Assembly: GCF_016918565.1 (NCBI RefSeq)
Contig: NZ_JAFFQD010000001.1
Location: forward strand, 1 to 64,000
DNA from: Desulfogranum marinum
GTDB taxonomy: Bacteria; Desulfobacterota; Desulfobulbia; Desulfobulbales; Desulfobulbaceae
Length of the DNA stretch: 64,000 nt
Direction: 5' to 3'
Below are positions 1 to 9,503 of this stretch, piece after piece. The position numbers and the translations under genes are program-made. The notes beneath the pieces were generated by a model. The model saw only the letters and a program-made list of their open reading frames with translations. It was not told the DNA's origin and made no database searches. Every line of letters begins with the position of its first letter. Position 1 is the first letter of the stretch.

Positions 1-3
1 ATT

Positions 4-120
4 TTTCGGTGACCATAGCGAAGAGGCTCCACCCGTTCCCATTCCGAACACGGTAGTTAAGCTCTTCAGCGCCGATGGTACTGCATGGGTGACTATGTGG
101 GAGAGTAGGTCGTCGCCGTC
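4..120 (+). rRNA. rrf: 5S ribosomal RNA
   Basis: This is the 5S rRNA of the large ribosomal subunit. It shows the highly conserved loop region CCGTTCCCATTCCGAACACG at about 33-52, the 3' conserved GTGGGAGAGTAGGTCG at about 97-112, and a terminal helix in which CGGTGAC near the 5' end pairs with GTCGCCG near the 3' end. The 16S and 23S genes must lie upstream, outside the window. The exact ends are estimated from the helix to within a few bases. A strong terminator follows directly, so 5S is the last gene of its operon. Confidence 0.95.
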
Positions 121-133
121 TCTTTTTAAAAGA

Positions 134-166
134 CCCAATACACAATTGTGTATTGGGTTTTTTTTT
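134..166 (+). terminator. rRNA operon terminator
   Basis: A perfect 24-bp palindrome (two 12-base arms, CCCAATACACAA and its complement, at 134-157) is followed by a run of nine T at 158-166. This is a textbook intrinsic terminator placed about 14 bases after the 5S rRNA. Confidence 0.93.
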
Positions 167-258
167 GTTTGCTGCCGGCAGGGCCTACCACAGCCGAACA
201 ATTACAGTATGAAGTAGATTGATAGTTTTAAGATTTTTGCTAAATAGTTACAAAAAAA

Positions 259-2598
259 CTACTCCAAAATTCGCCCTACTTCATACGCCAGATCCTCCGC
301 ATTAAAAGGTTTTGCTAGATAACCGGCCAGTCCTAGTTCCTCTGCATTCTCGCGTGTGACCAGCTTGCTATAACCCGTACAGAGAAGGACCTTGGTTTGA
401 GGCTGGAGTTCTTGTATCCGTTCAAACAACTCAAGACCCGTCATCTCAGGCATCCCCATATCGGTTATCACAAGATCAAAGTTACCATCAGCCTGTTGAA
501 ATATCTGCAAAGCCTCTTTACTTACCGTGCTGGAAACAACCTCATAACCAAGATGTTCGAGGACTTGAGACTGAAGGCTTACAATTTGAGGTTCATCGTC
601 CACTATGAGGATTCTACCGCCTTTAAAGACTGATAATTTACCATCCACTTTCCAGTCATCTTCTTCTGGATCAGCAGCTGGAATGTACAAAGAAAATTTA
701 GTCCCCTTCCCTACTGTTGACTCAACTTTTACGGCACCTCGGTGATCATTTACTATTCCATGCACAACCGATAATCCCAGCCCGGTCCCTTCATTTTGGG
801 GCTTAGTCGTAAAATATGGCTCAAATATACGAGATATATACTCCTTTGGAATTCCCTTGCCATTATCTTCCACAGTTATACATACGTATGCCCCGGGACT
901 GAGATTGCCTATCTCCAACCCTTGTCGTGGGGTCAACACAACTTCTTCTAATCCGACCTTTATCTCGCCACCTGTTTCTTCCAGTACCTGAAAAGCATTT
1001 GTACACAGATTCAAAACAACTTGGTGCATTTGGGTCGGGTCCGCCTTAACCATTGCGCCCTTCGCTAAGTTTGCAATTATTTCAATATTGGCCGGAAGAC
1101 TGGCGCGTAAAAGTTTTAATACTTCGTTTACGATTAAATCTATCTGCAATGTAGAAACACTTTTTTCACTCTGGCGACTAAACTGCAGGATCTGATTAAT
1201 GAGTTTCCCTGCCCTTTCAGCTCCACGTATGACCTCCCCTAAATTATCATGCAGCACCGTGTTTTCTTGACTGAGGGCCTGGCTCAATTCCGCATAGCCC
1301 AAAATAGCAGTGAGGATATTATTAAAATCATGGGCTACCCCACCGGCAAGGGTGCCGATCGCCTGCATCTTTTGCGACTGGCGCACTTGGTTTTCCAGCG
1401 TTAGTTGCCGAGTAATATCTCTTTTTACTGCTACATAATGCCTGATCGCTCCCTGCCCATCCTTCACAGGTGTAATCGTCGCCTCTTCTTTATACAGACT
1501 GCCGTCTTTCCTTCTATTGGTAAAAGTTCCCCTCCAAACCTGCCCCTTCGAAATCTCCTGCCACATCAAATTTGTCTCCATCCGCGAGGTCTCACTGCTA
1601 CGCAACATTTTCGGAGACCGCCCAACTACCTCTGTAATATCATATCCACTGACCTCTTCAAAAGCTGGATTCACATATTCGATTGTACCTGACAAATCAG
1701 TAATCATAATAGATTCTGCCGCCTGTTCCACGGCTGTTGCCAATAAACGTCTACGTTCCTCCAGCTTCAATCTATTTCGCAAATCATGGAAGGTAACCAA
1801 TGCCACCCTTCTCTCTCCAATTTCTGCACTGGCAAGATGAATTTGCACTGGTACCAATTCACCATCTCCCCCTGAAATAGCAGTATCAAGACTTGCAGCA
1901 TTATCTTCGCTCTGTAATTGCTGTTGATAGTACCGCCTATAGGTCGCTCTTTCCTCCTTCGGATACAGCAATGCATGGTCACTGCCAACCATAGACTCCG
2001 GTTGTCGACTAAAAAGTATTACTGCTTGCGGGTTGACCTCAAGGATCTTGTTCATGGCACAATCTATCAGGATAATCGCATCATTTGCAGCAGTGATAAG
2101 CATCCGATACTTTTCCATCGACTCCTGCAACTGGGAAATAAGATACCTCTCTTCTGTGATATCTACAAAACTTAACATGGCTACATGTTTCCCCTCCTCA
2201 GGGAGAAAATCCATATACACAGTAAAATACAGACGACCTTTATCTTGTTGGGAAAGTTGAGCCTCAAAACAGGCATTTTTTTTCTCATGCAGCAAAAGAG
2301 AGGTTACTTTGCGAAGAATATCTGTTTTGTCGGTAGAAAAGAGTGATGGCATTCTCAATTTGAAATCTGTTTCACTTTTCACTGCAAAAAGAGCAAGCAT
2401 ACTGGTATTCACGGCAAGACTCTGTAACAGGGCAACACCTTTTTCCTGGAGCTGCCGTTCCGCTGAAAGATAAGCATCAAGATCTGAGAGTTCCAAACGG
2501 CGTAGGTTTTCACACTCTAAATGCAAGGCTTCAAAATCTATCAACCACCTCGCAATCTGTCCGCTTTGAAAAAATATTTGGAAATAATTGTTCGCCAT
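259..2598 (-). CDS. Hybrid sensor histidine kinase/response regulator with PAS domains
   Basis: 779 residues, predicted cytoplasmic because no membrane segment is visible. Order: an N-terminal region with a PAS-like stretch (about 55-150), PAS (about 163-275), PAS/PAC (about 285-400), HisKA with phospho-acceptor H423 in the motif VAHDFNN, HATPase_c with N box, G1 (EDNGKGIP) and G2 (GTGLGLS), then a receiver domain (about 660-779) with phospho-acceptor D713 and conserved K763. The kinase should autophosphorylate at H423 and pass phosphate to its own receiver and perhaps to a separate partner. No response regulator or output protein is adjacent, so its target is unknown. It is divergent from rsmI across 170 bp. 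The signal sensed cannot be read from sequence. Confidence 0.9.
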   Translation of the reverse strand: MANNYFQIFFQSGQIARWLIDFEALHLECENLRRLELSDLDAYLSAERQLQEKGVALLQSLAVNTSMLALFAVKSETDFKLRMPSLFSTDKTDILRKVTSLLLHEKKNACFEAQLSQQDKGRLYFTVYMDFLPEEGKHVAMLSFVDITEERYLISQLQESMEKYRMLITAANDAIILIDCAMNKILEVNPQAVILFSRQPESMVGSDHALLYPKEERATYRRYYQQQLQSEDNAASLDTAISGGDGELVPVQIHLASAEIGERRVALVTFHDLRNRLKLEERRRLLATAVEQAAESIMITDLSGTIEYVNPAFEEVSGYDITEVVGRSPKMLRSSETSRMETNLMWQEISKGQVWRGTFTNRRKDGSLYKEEATITPVKDGQGAIRHYVAVKRDITRQLTLENQVRQSQKMQAIGTLAGGVAHDFNNILTAILGYAELSQALSQENTVLHDNLGEVIRGAERAGKLINQILQFSRQSEKSVSTLQIDLIVNEVLKLLRASLPANIEIIANLAKGAMVKADPTQMHQVVLNLCTNAFQVLEETGGEIKVGLEEVVLTPRQGLEIGNLSPGAYVCITVEDNGKGIPKEYISRIFEPYFTTKPQNEGTGLGLSVVHGIVNDHRGAVKVESTVGKGTKFSLYIPAADPEEDDWKVDGKLSVFKGGRILIVDDEPQIVSLQSQVLEHLGYEVVSSTVSKEALQIFQQADGNFDLVITDMGMPEMTGLELFERIQELQPQTKVLLCTGYSKLVTRENAEELGLAGYLAKPFNAEDLAYEVGRILE

Positions 2599-2768
2599 GC
2601 CGCCTCTGTGGCAATATTTCTACAGCAGTTAACTCAACATTTTGCTATTTTAACCAGATACTTTCAGGATACCTTTTTTCCTTATCAGCTACATCCTTTT
2701 TATTTACAGATCCAGAGTCTATCTTTTCAGCTATCTTCCCCATAATTCACAAAAAAAACCTATCCGCC

Positions 2769-3647
2769 ATGAAACAGGCCCAGCATCTTCCCACAAACAA
2801 GGCACCCTCCGGACAACTTTATGTTGTTGCCACCCCTATCGGCAATCTCGGCGAGATGAGTAAACGGGCTTGTGAAATTCTCCACTCTGTGGATGTTATT
2901 GCCTGTGAAGACACGAGACATACGAAAAAGCTCTGTTCAGCTTTTGGGATAGCGACCCCCCTAACAAGTTATTACCGTGAAAAGGAGCAACAAAAATCCG
3001 ACCAGCTTGTCAATCAACTGCTTAATGGTAAAAACATTGCACTTGTTTCAGATGCCGGAACCCCAGGTCTTTCAGACCCCGGGGCAATACTTGTTAAGAA
3101 GGCAAGGAATGCCGGAATTCCTGTATCTGCTGTAGCCGGCCCTTCGGCCCTTGCAGCAGCCTTATCCATATCCGGAATCACCGAAACCGGTTTTTTCTTT
3201 GCTGGTTTTCTGCCCGCCAAAAGCAGTGAACGAAGACAAATTCTCAAAAGCCTCCGTCCCCTTCCCTATCCATTGGTCTTTTATGCATCACCACACAAGA
3301 TCCAGACAATCCTGAGGGACCTCCTCACGGTTCTCGGCAATCGGGATGCCCAGCTAATAAGGGAGCTCACAAAGATTCATGAAGAATGTCGCGAAGGGAC
3401 CTTAAATCAACTCGTTGAATCTGTAGCAAAAGGCGTCAAAGGCGAGTTGGTACTTATAGTTCAAGGGGCTGCTGCGCCACATCAAGAAAAACCTGATAAT
3501 TTGCATGAGCTCGTAACGTGGTACAGGGACGAACAAAACGCAACCCTCAAAGACACTGTTCGCCATATATCAGGTGATCTTGACCTTCCCCGTTCAGCTG
3601 TTTACAAAGAGGTTTTAGCTCTCTGGAACGACTCCTCCGACAGCTGA
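2769..3647 (+). CDS. rsmI: 16S rRNA (cytidine1402-2'-O)-methyltransferase RsmI
   Basis: 292 residues, normal length for RsmI (YraL). It belongs to the tetrapyrrole methylase superfamily: the N-terminal motif YVVATPIGNLGEM (about 19-31), the conserved ACEDTRHTKKL and the SAM-binding loop GTPGLSDPG (about 97-105) are all present. By family knowledge it 2'-O-methylates C1402 in the decoding centre of 16S rRNA. In many bacteria rsmI adjoins yraN and other ribosome-related genes. Here yraN is far away at 56372-56758, and rsmI stands alone between a sensor kinase and an inositol monophosphatase. Confidence 0.95.
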   Translation: MKQAQHLPTNKAPSGQLYVVATPIGNLGEMSKRACEILHSVDVIACEDTRHTKKLCSAFGIATPLTSYYREKEQQKSDQLVNQLLNGKNIALVSDAGTPGLSDPGAILVKKARNAGIPVSAVAGPSALAAALSISGITETGFFFAGFLPAKSSERRQILKSLRPLPYPLVFYASPHKIQTILRDLLTVLGNRDAQLIRELTKIHEECREGTLNQLVESVAKGVKGELVLIVQGAAAPHQEKPDNLHELVTWYRDEQNATLKDTVRHISGDLDLPRSAVYKEVLALWNDSSDS

Positions 3648-3782
3648 CAAGCCGTCCGTAGATTCTTTCCCTACCAAATCTATGCATGTTCATCATGATC
3701 TTGAGGGATTTTGTGCATAAACAACGTCTACTCTTGCCCGTCTACATTTTCCTTTAACCTGTGATTACATTATCATTACTCA

Positions 3783-4601
3783 ATGAATAGAATAACAACT
3801 GCTGCCGCTGACTGCAGAGATTCGCGACAGGGCCCCCTTGTTACCGTCGCATGCAAAGCCGCCTTGGCAGGCGGAGCTTTACTTACTTCGCTATATAAAC
3901 AACCGCACACTATTACAATGAAGGGGAAAACAGATCTTGTTACCGAGGCAGATCTTGCCGCTCAAGATACCATTACCACTGTACTGGCAAAAGACACCCC
4001 TGGTATTGCTCTGCTCGCTGAAGAATCGGCAAAGGGGCATACTGACAACATGGACGGACAATTATGGATTGTAGACCCTCTTGATGGAACTACCAATTTC
4101 GCCCATGGCTTTCCCTATTTTTGTGTTTCCATAGCCTTACTTGCTCAAGGCAAGCCTCAGGTGTGCGCCATATATTCGCCCTGTATGGATGAATTATTTT
4201 ATGCCTGCGCAGGGAAAGGAGCATGGCTTAACGGAGATCCCATAAAAGTTACGACAACAGATCATCTTATTGAGGCACTCATTGGCACAGGTTTTCCCTA
4301 TGATGTCCCCCAACATTTGCAGGAACTCATTGCGCAACTGAAAACTGTTCTGCCCCAGGTAAGAGATATCCGGCGTGCAGGCGCAGCGGCACTGGACTTA
4401 GCTTATGTTGCCTGTGGTCGCCTGGACGGCTTTTATGAACGAGCACTTCAGCCATGGGACACGGCTGCAGGCTGGTTGCTCGTAGAAGAAGCCGGCGGTA
4501 AAGTCAGCAATTATGGAAACAAGCCGTACTCTGTTTTGTCCAAGGAAATAGTAGCCACCAACGGTAGCTTACATCTCAAGCTGCTGCCCCTGCTTAGATG
4601 A
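3783..4601 (+). CDS. Inositol monophosphatase family protein (SuhB-like)
   Basis: 272 residues, the standard size. The metal-binding and catalytic signatures are present: GKTDLVTEAD (about 48-57), an LLAEES segment (about 77-82), WIVDPLDGTTNFAHGFPYF (about 95-113) and WDTAAGWLLVEEAGG near the C-terminus. Family members hydrolyse inositol-1-phosphate or related sugar/nucleotide phosphates with Mg2+; some (SuhB) also act in rRNA transcription antitermination. The stop overlaps the start of the next gene (ATGA at 4598-4601), so the two are translationally coupled. The substrate is not predictable from sequence. Confidence 0.9.
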   Translation: MNRITTAAADCRDSRQGPLVTVACKAALAGGALLTSLYKQPHTITMKGKTDLVTEADLAAQDTITTVLAKDTPGIALLAEESAKGHTDNMDGQLWIVDPLDGTTNFAHGFPYFCVSIALLAQGKPQVCAIYSPCMDELFYACAGKGAWLNGDPIKVTTTDHLIEALIGTGFPYDVPQHLQELIAQLKTVLPQVRDIRRAGAAALDLAYVACGRLDGFYERALQPWDTAAGWLLVEEAGGKVSNYGNKPYSVLSKEIVATNGSLHLKLLPLLR

Positions 4602-5536
4602 TGAAAAAGTTACAACAAAACACAGGAGCCATCCCTGCACTCTGGCTGGTACACGGGTGCATTCTCTTCAGTACTACTCTGGTCGCCACCTCATTTACCG
4701 TGGGTAAAGCAATTGCCCCTGCACTTGACCCGGGCATCATCATTCTGCTCAGGTTTATATGCGCTGCCTGCTTTTTCATACCTTATATCCACTGGCAATA
4801 TAAGCTGACATCTCCCTCTGCAGCAGCTCTCTTTCGGTACAGTCTTATCAGCGGGGTTCTGGTCGGCTTTTTTTGGTCAATGTTCCTTGCATTACGATTT
4901 ACCACGGCACTCAACACAGGCGTTATCTTCACCCTGGTTCCGGGAATATCAAGTGTTTATAGCGCAGTGCTGATCAAAGAAAAACTGGGGATGTATCGGT
5001 TGGCATCACTCCTGCCGGCCACTTTAGGAGCGCTTTGGGTTATTTTTGAGGGCAACCTGCAAAGGATGCTCTCCCTTGAGCTTAATCAGGGGGATTTGAT
5101 CTTTTTCTTCGGCTGCCTGCTCATGGCACTGTATACCCCGTTGGTCAAACGCCTCCATCGTGGCGAGCCGATGGCAATAATGACCTTTTGGATACTGGTG
5201 ACAGGATGTGGCTGGCTACTGGTGCTCAGTGGGTACAAGCTCCCGACAGTAGCCTGGATGGATATTCAGCCAAAAATTTGGGTGGGCATTATCTACTTGG
5301 CAATTTTCACCACAATCATTACCTTTTTCGTTTCCCAATGGGCTACACTGTATCTTGGGCCTACCAGAGTCATAGCCTATTCTTTTCTCTATCCGCCACT
5401 CATAGTCCTTATCGAATGGCTCTTGGGAAAAGGTATTCCTCCGCTTTCCACCCTTTTGGGCGTGCTGCTGATTCTACCGGCAATGTTTATTATTCAAAGA
5501 GGGGTAAAACGGCAGTCGACCAGCAGGAAACAATGA
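4598..5536 (+). CDS. EamA/DMT-family transporter, ten membrane helices
   Basis: 312 residues, strongly hydrophobic, with about ten membrane segments in two five-helix halves, as in the drug/metabolite transporter (EamA) superfamily. The motif-like stretches LRFTTALNTGVIFTLVPG and, in the second half, TRVIAYSFLYPPLIVLIEW are characteristic. It likely exports an amino acid or other small metabolite across the inner membrane, but the substrate is unknown. It overlaps the inositol monophosphatase gene by 4 bp, suggesting co-expression rather than a shared pathway. A basic, Ser/Gln-rich tail ends the protein. Confidence 0.85.
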   Translation: MMKKLQQNTGAIPALWLVHGCILFSTTLVATSFTVGKAIAPALDPGIIILLRFICAACFFIPYIHWQYKLTSPSAAALFRYSLISGVLVGFFWSMFLALRFTTALNTGVIFTLVPGISSVYSAVLIKEKLGMYRLASLLPATLGALWVIFEGNLQRMLSLELNQGDLIFFFGCLLMALYTPLVKRLHRGEPMAIMTFWILVTGCGWLLVLSGYKLPTVAWMDIQPKIWVGIIYLAIFTTIITFFVSQWATLYLGPTRVIAYSFLYPPLIVLIEWLLGKGIPPLSTLLGVLLILPAMFIIQRGVKRQSTSRKQ

Positions 5537-5567
5537 AATAACTCCCCCTTTTCCCTACCGAATAAAA

Positions 5568-7340
5568 TTAGTCCAATCTGTTCAAGAGCGATTCTATGGT
5601 ATCAAGTCCGCCCTCCCAGAAGGATGCCGCATTCAAATCAATTTCAAATGGCTCCAGCAATTCGTAAGGCGATTTACTGCCACCTGCTTTCAGCAGTGTT
5701 TGATATTTGTCGACAAATGCACTTCCTTCCTGCTGGTAGAGAGAATAAAGCGCCAACACAAGCAGCTCACCAAATGCATAGGAATACACGTATCCCGGCG
5801 TACTTAAAAAATGAGGTATATAAGACCACCAGGAGGCATAATTTGTAGTCAGGGTAACGGAGTCGCCGAACATAGCCTGCTGCGTATCTAACCAGATACT
5901 ATTAAATTCTTCTTCTGCCAGCTCCCCTTTTTCTCTCCGTTTAATATGCATGTGATGTTCGAACCTATTCATCGCCACCTGCCTAAAGACAGTGGCAAAT
6001 ATAGATTCTATTTTCTGGCAGAGAAAGCCTCGCCGCTGATTTTTATCCTTGAGTAAATTCAGCTGAGCGTTAAAAACGATAAATTCGGCAAAAACAGAAG
6101 CTGTTTCAGCAAGAACTAACGGGGTATCACTATTATAGAATCCTTTTTCTGCAGCTAAGAACTGGTGCACCCCATGGCCGAGTTCATGGGCTACCGTCGA
6201 CACATCACGCATGGTCCCTGCGTAATTAACCATCACATAGGGATGGACTTCAGGCACACACGGATGGGCATAAGCACCGCCTCTTTTGCCCTCTATGATC
6301 GGCGCATGAATCCACTGATTGGTAAAAAAACGATCGGCAATGTCGCCCATCCGTGGCGAAAAACCACTAAAAGCATCGACCACAATCTGCCGGCAATGCT
6401 CCCATGGAATTGGATCTTCAGTGTCGCTGAGCACCGGAGCATATCGATCATAATCAAACAACTCGTCATACCCAAGCAATTCTTTTTTGTACTGATAATA
6501 GCGGTGCACCAAGTCGTAACGCCCTGTTACTGCATTGATTAAGGTATCGACAGTCTGTGCTTCCAATTCGTTGCTGAGATTGATAGCGCTGCTCCACGAA
6601 TCATAGCGACGCACCCTGTCGGAAATCATCTTTTCCGATGCCAAGGTATTGAAGATATGGGAGAGCAAATGCATATTGCTCCCCAGTGCATCTGTCATTT
6701 CCTGTGCGGCTTGCTTTCGCACCTGTCGCTCACTGTGGTACAGGTCACTGAGCACTTCCTCTTCTGTCCGACCGGATTCTCCAAACCGTAGCTGGCCCAT
6801 AAGTTTATCAAAAAGCACATTCCATGCATTGCGACCAACCGGAGCAAAATCCTGCAACAACTCTTCTTCCTTGCCGGAAAGTTGATGTGGAGCAAAACGT
6901 CGCAGTGATTGAAGATAATGCTTATACGGTGTCAGTGCTGGAGCAGCAAGTAACCGATTTGCTTCCATCTCTGTAAGATCATTAATTTCCAGACGGAAAA
7001 AAACAGTTAACCGCCCTACTTCAGCAGCCAGTTCTTCGACTCGTTGCAAGAATGCAGAAGCCTCACCGTTACCAGTCTGGGTGGAAAAAAGCAAATAGGC
7101 AAATGTAGCAAGTTTAGCAACCAAGGTATCAACCGCTTCCAATTGAGTAACCAATAGCAACATCTGGTCGTCATTGAGCCCTGCCACTTTTTGCGAGTAT
7201 TGTTGGGAGAGACTTTCAGCTTTTTCCCTACACTGTTCAATATCTATGGTTGCAGCAGGATCATCGGTGCCTGAATAGAGATCACCAAGTTCCCAAACAA
7301 TATCTTTCGTTCCAAGTGCTTCCGCGTTAACCTGTCCCAT
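5568..7340 (-). CDS. pepF: Oligoendopeptidase F-type M3 zinc metallopeptidase
   Basis: 590 residues from the chosen start, typical for the M3B (PepF) family. The zinc site HELGH lies at about 385-389, with the third ligand in LAETASVF (Glu about 412). The C-terminal half (QAMFGDSVTLT, YSYAFGELL) matches the family. These are cytoplasmic enzymes that cleave short peptides. I chose the ATG at 7340 because GGAAGGAG lies 11 bases upstream; longer readings up to 7475 would overlap trpA by 59 bases and have no ribosome-binding site. It follows trpA closely on the same strand and is probably the last gene of a trpBA-pepF transcript. Confidence 0.9.
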   Translation of the reverse strand: MGQVNAEALGTKDIVWELGDLYSGTDDPAATIDIEQCREKAESLSQQYSQKVAGLNDDQMLLLVTQLEAVDTLVAKLATFAYLLFSTQTGNGEASAFLQRVEELAAEVGRLTVFFRLEINDLTEMEANRLLAAPALTPYKHYLQSLRRFAPHQLSGKEEELLQDFAPVGRNAWNVLFDKLMGQLRFGESGRTEEEVLSDLYHSERQVRKQAAQEMTDALGSNMHLLSHIFNTLASEKMISDRVRRYDSWSSAINLSNELEAQTVDTLINAVTGRYDLVHRYYQYKKELLGYDELFDYDRYAPVLSDTEDPIPWEHCRQIVVDAFSGFSPRMGDIADRFFTNQWIHAPIIEGKRGGAYAHPCVPEVHPYVMVNYAGTMRDVSTVAHELGHGVHQFLAAEKGFYNSDTPLVLAETASVFAEFIVFNAQLNLLKDKNQRRGFLCQKIESIFATVFRQVAMNRFEHHMHIKRREKGELAEEEFNSIWLDTQQAMFGDSVTLTTNYASWWSYIPHFLSTPGYVYSYAFGELLVLALYSLYQQEGSAFVDKYQTLLKAGGSKSPYELLEPFEIDLNAASFWEGGLDTIESLLNRLD

Positions 7341-7416
7341 CCTCAGTATATCTCCTTCCCCAGTTCTCTTGCCTCTAGGATCATTGCCGTTCATAGCAAC
7401 GCTTGGTACCGCCAGC

Positions 7417-8208
7417 TCAGGCGGCGCCGGCCAGTTCAGCAATAAAAGGCCCCACCGCTGCTGCACCCTGTTCATCTACAAGCCTGATAGTGGCCGTGCC
7501 GATAACCGCCATGTCGGCCTTCCCGGTCAACATCGCAATATCATCCCTGTTGCTGATACCAAAACCGACTGCCAAAGGCAGCCCCGTGGCTTGACGACAT
7601 TGCTCAAGATACGAATCTAGAGATTCGTCAATCGCTGTCTGCTTGCCGGTTACGCCTCTCCTGGCCACGCAGTAAACAAACCCTTCTCCCTGCTGTGCGA
7701 CCTCTGTCATTCTTTCCGCAGTTGAGGTCGGGGTAAAGAAGGTGATCGGGGCCAGCTCTAATTCTTTACTCAAAGCAAAATACTGCTCCCCTTCTTCGGG
7801 AGGCAGATCAGGTATAATCGTACCAACCAGTCCGACATCTCTGGTTCGGCGAAGAAACGCTGCCTCGCCATACTTGAAGACTATATTGTAATAGGTCATA
7901 AACAAAAAACAGACATCCGGATATTTGGCAGCCATTTCTGCTGCAAAGGCAAAACATTGTTCAACCGTAATCCCGGCCTCCAGGCTCTGTTGATTGGCTT
8001 TTAAAATAACAGGGCCATCTGCGATAGGTTCGGAAAATGGAATCTGTAATTCTATACAGTCAACCCCATTGAGGGCCATCTGTTCTATCACCTCTTTATT
8101 GGTATCCAAAGATGGATAGCCTAATACCAGGTGGGTCATCAGCAATATATTCTTCTTTTTCAGCCGCTGTTGTAATTCTGTTTGCAATTCCATGCTTTTT
8201 CTTACCAT
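7417..8208 (-). CDS. trpA: Tryptophan synthase alpha chain
   Basis: 263 residues. The alpha subunit cleaves indole-3-glycerol phosphate to indole and glyceraldehyde-3-phosphate, passing indole through a tunnel to TrpB. Catalytic Glu and Asp are visible in CIELQIPFSEPIADGP and GTIIPDLPPEEGE, and the phosphate-binding VGFGISN segment is present. It lies 43 bp downstream of trpB, as usual. A second ATG at 8193 gives a 258-residue form that starts nearer the conserved region; neither has a convincing Shine-Dalgarno. No trpC, trpF, trpD or trpE lies nearby, so the pathway is split in this genome. Confidence 0.95.
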   Translation of the reverse strand: MVRKSMELQTELQQRLKKKNILLMTHLVLGYPSLDTNKEVIEQMALNGVDCIELQIPFSEPIADGPVILKANQQSLEAGITVEQCFAFAAEMAAKYPDVCFLFMTYYNIVFKYGEAAFLRRTRDVGLVGTIIPDLPPEEGEQYFALSKELELAPITFFTPTSTAERMTEVAQQGEGFVYCVARRGVTGKQTAIDESLDSYLEQCRQATGLPLAVGFGISNRDDIAMLTGKADMAVIGTATIRLVDEQGAAAVGPFIAELAGAA

Positions 8209-8251
8209 GTACTGTGTTCATTGATTGTTGCTCTACACTCAAGGATCGTAC

Positions 8252-9493
8252 TTACTTACTGTATTCATTCCCCCTATCAACAATAAACTTCTTCCAGGAC
8301 GGGTCATCAAAGGCATGAGCAACGGTAAAGATGTCTTTATCTCCACGACCTGACATATTGATAATGATTGCCTCATCGCCGGCCATGGTAGGTGCTTCTT
8401 TAAACGCCTGGACAAAACCATGGGATGATTCAAGGGCCGGGATGAGTCCTTCCTTGCGCATGGACAGTGCAAGTGCATCGACTACTTCTTTGTCAGTTGC
8501 CGCCTCAAACCGAACTCGGCCTTGCTCACCAAGATCAGCCAGGATGGGCGATACTCCGACATAGTCCAAACCCGCTGCAATAGAATGCGTATCAAGCATC
8601 TGCCCCTCTGGGTTTTGGAGAAACATGGTCTTATACCCCTGTGCAACGCCGGCACTTGCACGGTCGCCAGTCATACGGGATGCATGCCTATCGGTATCAA
8701 TCCCTTCTCCGCCCGCCTCAACACCTACTAACTCAACTTCAGGTGTATCCAGAAAACCTTGAAAAATACCCATGGCATTTGACCCGCCACCTACACAGGC
8801 ATACACACGGCTAGGCAAACGACCGAATTGCTGCAGGATCTGCTTGTGTGCCTCAATCCCTATGATGGATTGAAACCAAGCCACCATCTCGGGAAAAGGG
8901 TGTGGACCACACACTGTTCCGATCACATAATGGGTATCATCCATGGAACTTACCCAATCACGAAAGGCTTCATTCATCGCATCCTTCAACGTCCGTGATC
9001 CTGAAGTAACCGGTACGACAGTTGCCCCGAGTTTTTCCATCCAGAAGACATTGGGGCGCTGACGGGCAACGTCCTCCTCTCCCATATAAACAGTGCAATC
9101 AAAACCAAAACGAGCAGCCATGGTTGCGGTCGCAACCCCGTGTTGGCCGGCTCCGGTTTCAGCAATAACCCTTTTTTTCCCCATACGTTTAACCAGCAAC
9201 CCTTGTCCCATAACATTATTTGCCTTATGGGCGCCGGTGTGATTAAGATCTTCTCTTTTAATGTAGATCCTTGCGCCACCAAAATGATTACTCAGGTTTT
9301 CTGCGTAGGTTAATGGCGTTGGGCGGCAGGAATAATTGCCCATCAACTCAACATATTCTTGCCAGAATGCAGCATCTGCACGCGCTTTTTCATATTCGGT
9401 ATTGAGTTGTGCAAAAGTTGCGTAGAGTACTTCGGGGATAAACGCCCCACCCCATTGCCCAAAATATCCTTTTTTCATTACAATAGATTCCAT
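8252..9493 (-). CDS. trpB: Tryptophan synthase beta chain
   Basis: 413 residues, normal for TrpB1. The PLP lysine is K90 in HTGAHKANN; the phosphate-binding GGGSNAMG loop and the C-terminal SGRGDKD motif are present. TrpB condenses indole with L-serine to tryptophan and works as an alpha2-beta2 complex with TrpA. It leads a trpB-trpA-pepF array. An in-frame ATG at 9478 is an alternative start giving 408 residues (MKKGYFGQWGGAF), closer to where most TrpB proteins begin. I saw no leader peptide or TrpR-like operator in the 10-bp gap to the upstream gene. Confidence 0.96.
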   Translation of the reverse strand: MESIVMKKGYFGQWGGAFIPEVLYATFAQLNTEYEKARADAAFWQEYVELMGNYSCRPTPLTYAENLSNHFGGARIYIKREDLNHTGAHKANNVMGQGLLVKRMGKKRVIAETGAGQHGVATATMAARFGFDCTVYMGEEDVARQRPNVFWMEKLGATVVPVTSGSRTLKDAMNEAFRDWVSSMDDTHYVIGTVCGPHPFPEMVAWFQSIIGIEAHKQILQQFGRLPSRVYACVGGGSNAMGIFQGFLDTPEVELVGVEAGGEGIDTDRHASRMTGDRASAGVAQGYKTMFLQNPEGQMLDTHSIAAGLDYVGVSPILADLGEQGRVRFEAATDKEVVDALALSMRKEGLIPALESSHGFVQAFKEAPTMAGDEAIIINMSGRGDKDIFTVAHAFDDPSWKKFIVDRGNEYSK

Positions 9494-9503
9494 TTATTTT
9501 TTT

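Noticed and set aside
7341-7475. N-terminal extension of pepF overlapping trpA
   Set aside because: The extension is read from the other frame of the trpA end; a strong GGAAGGAG precedes the ATG at 7340.
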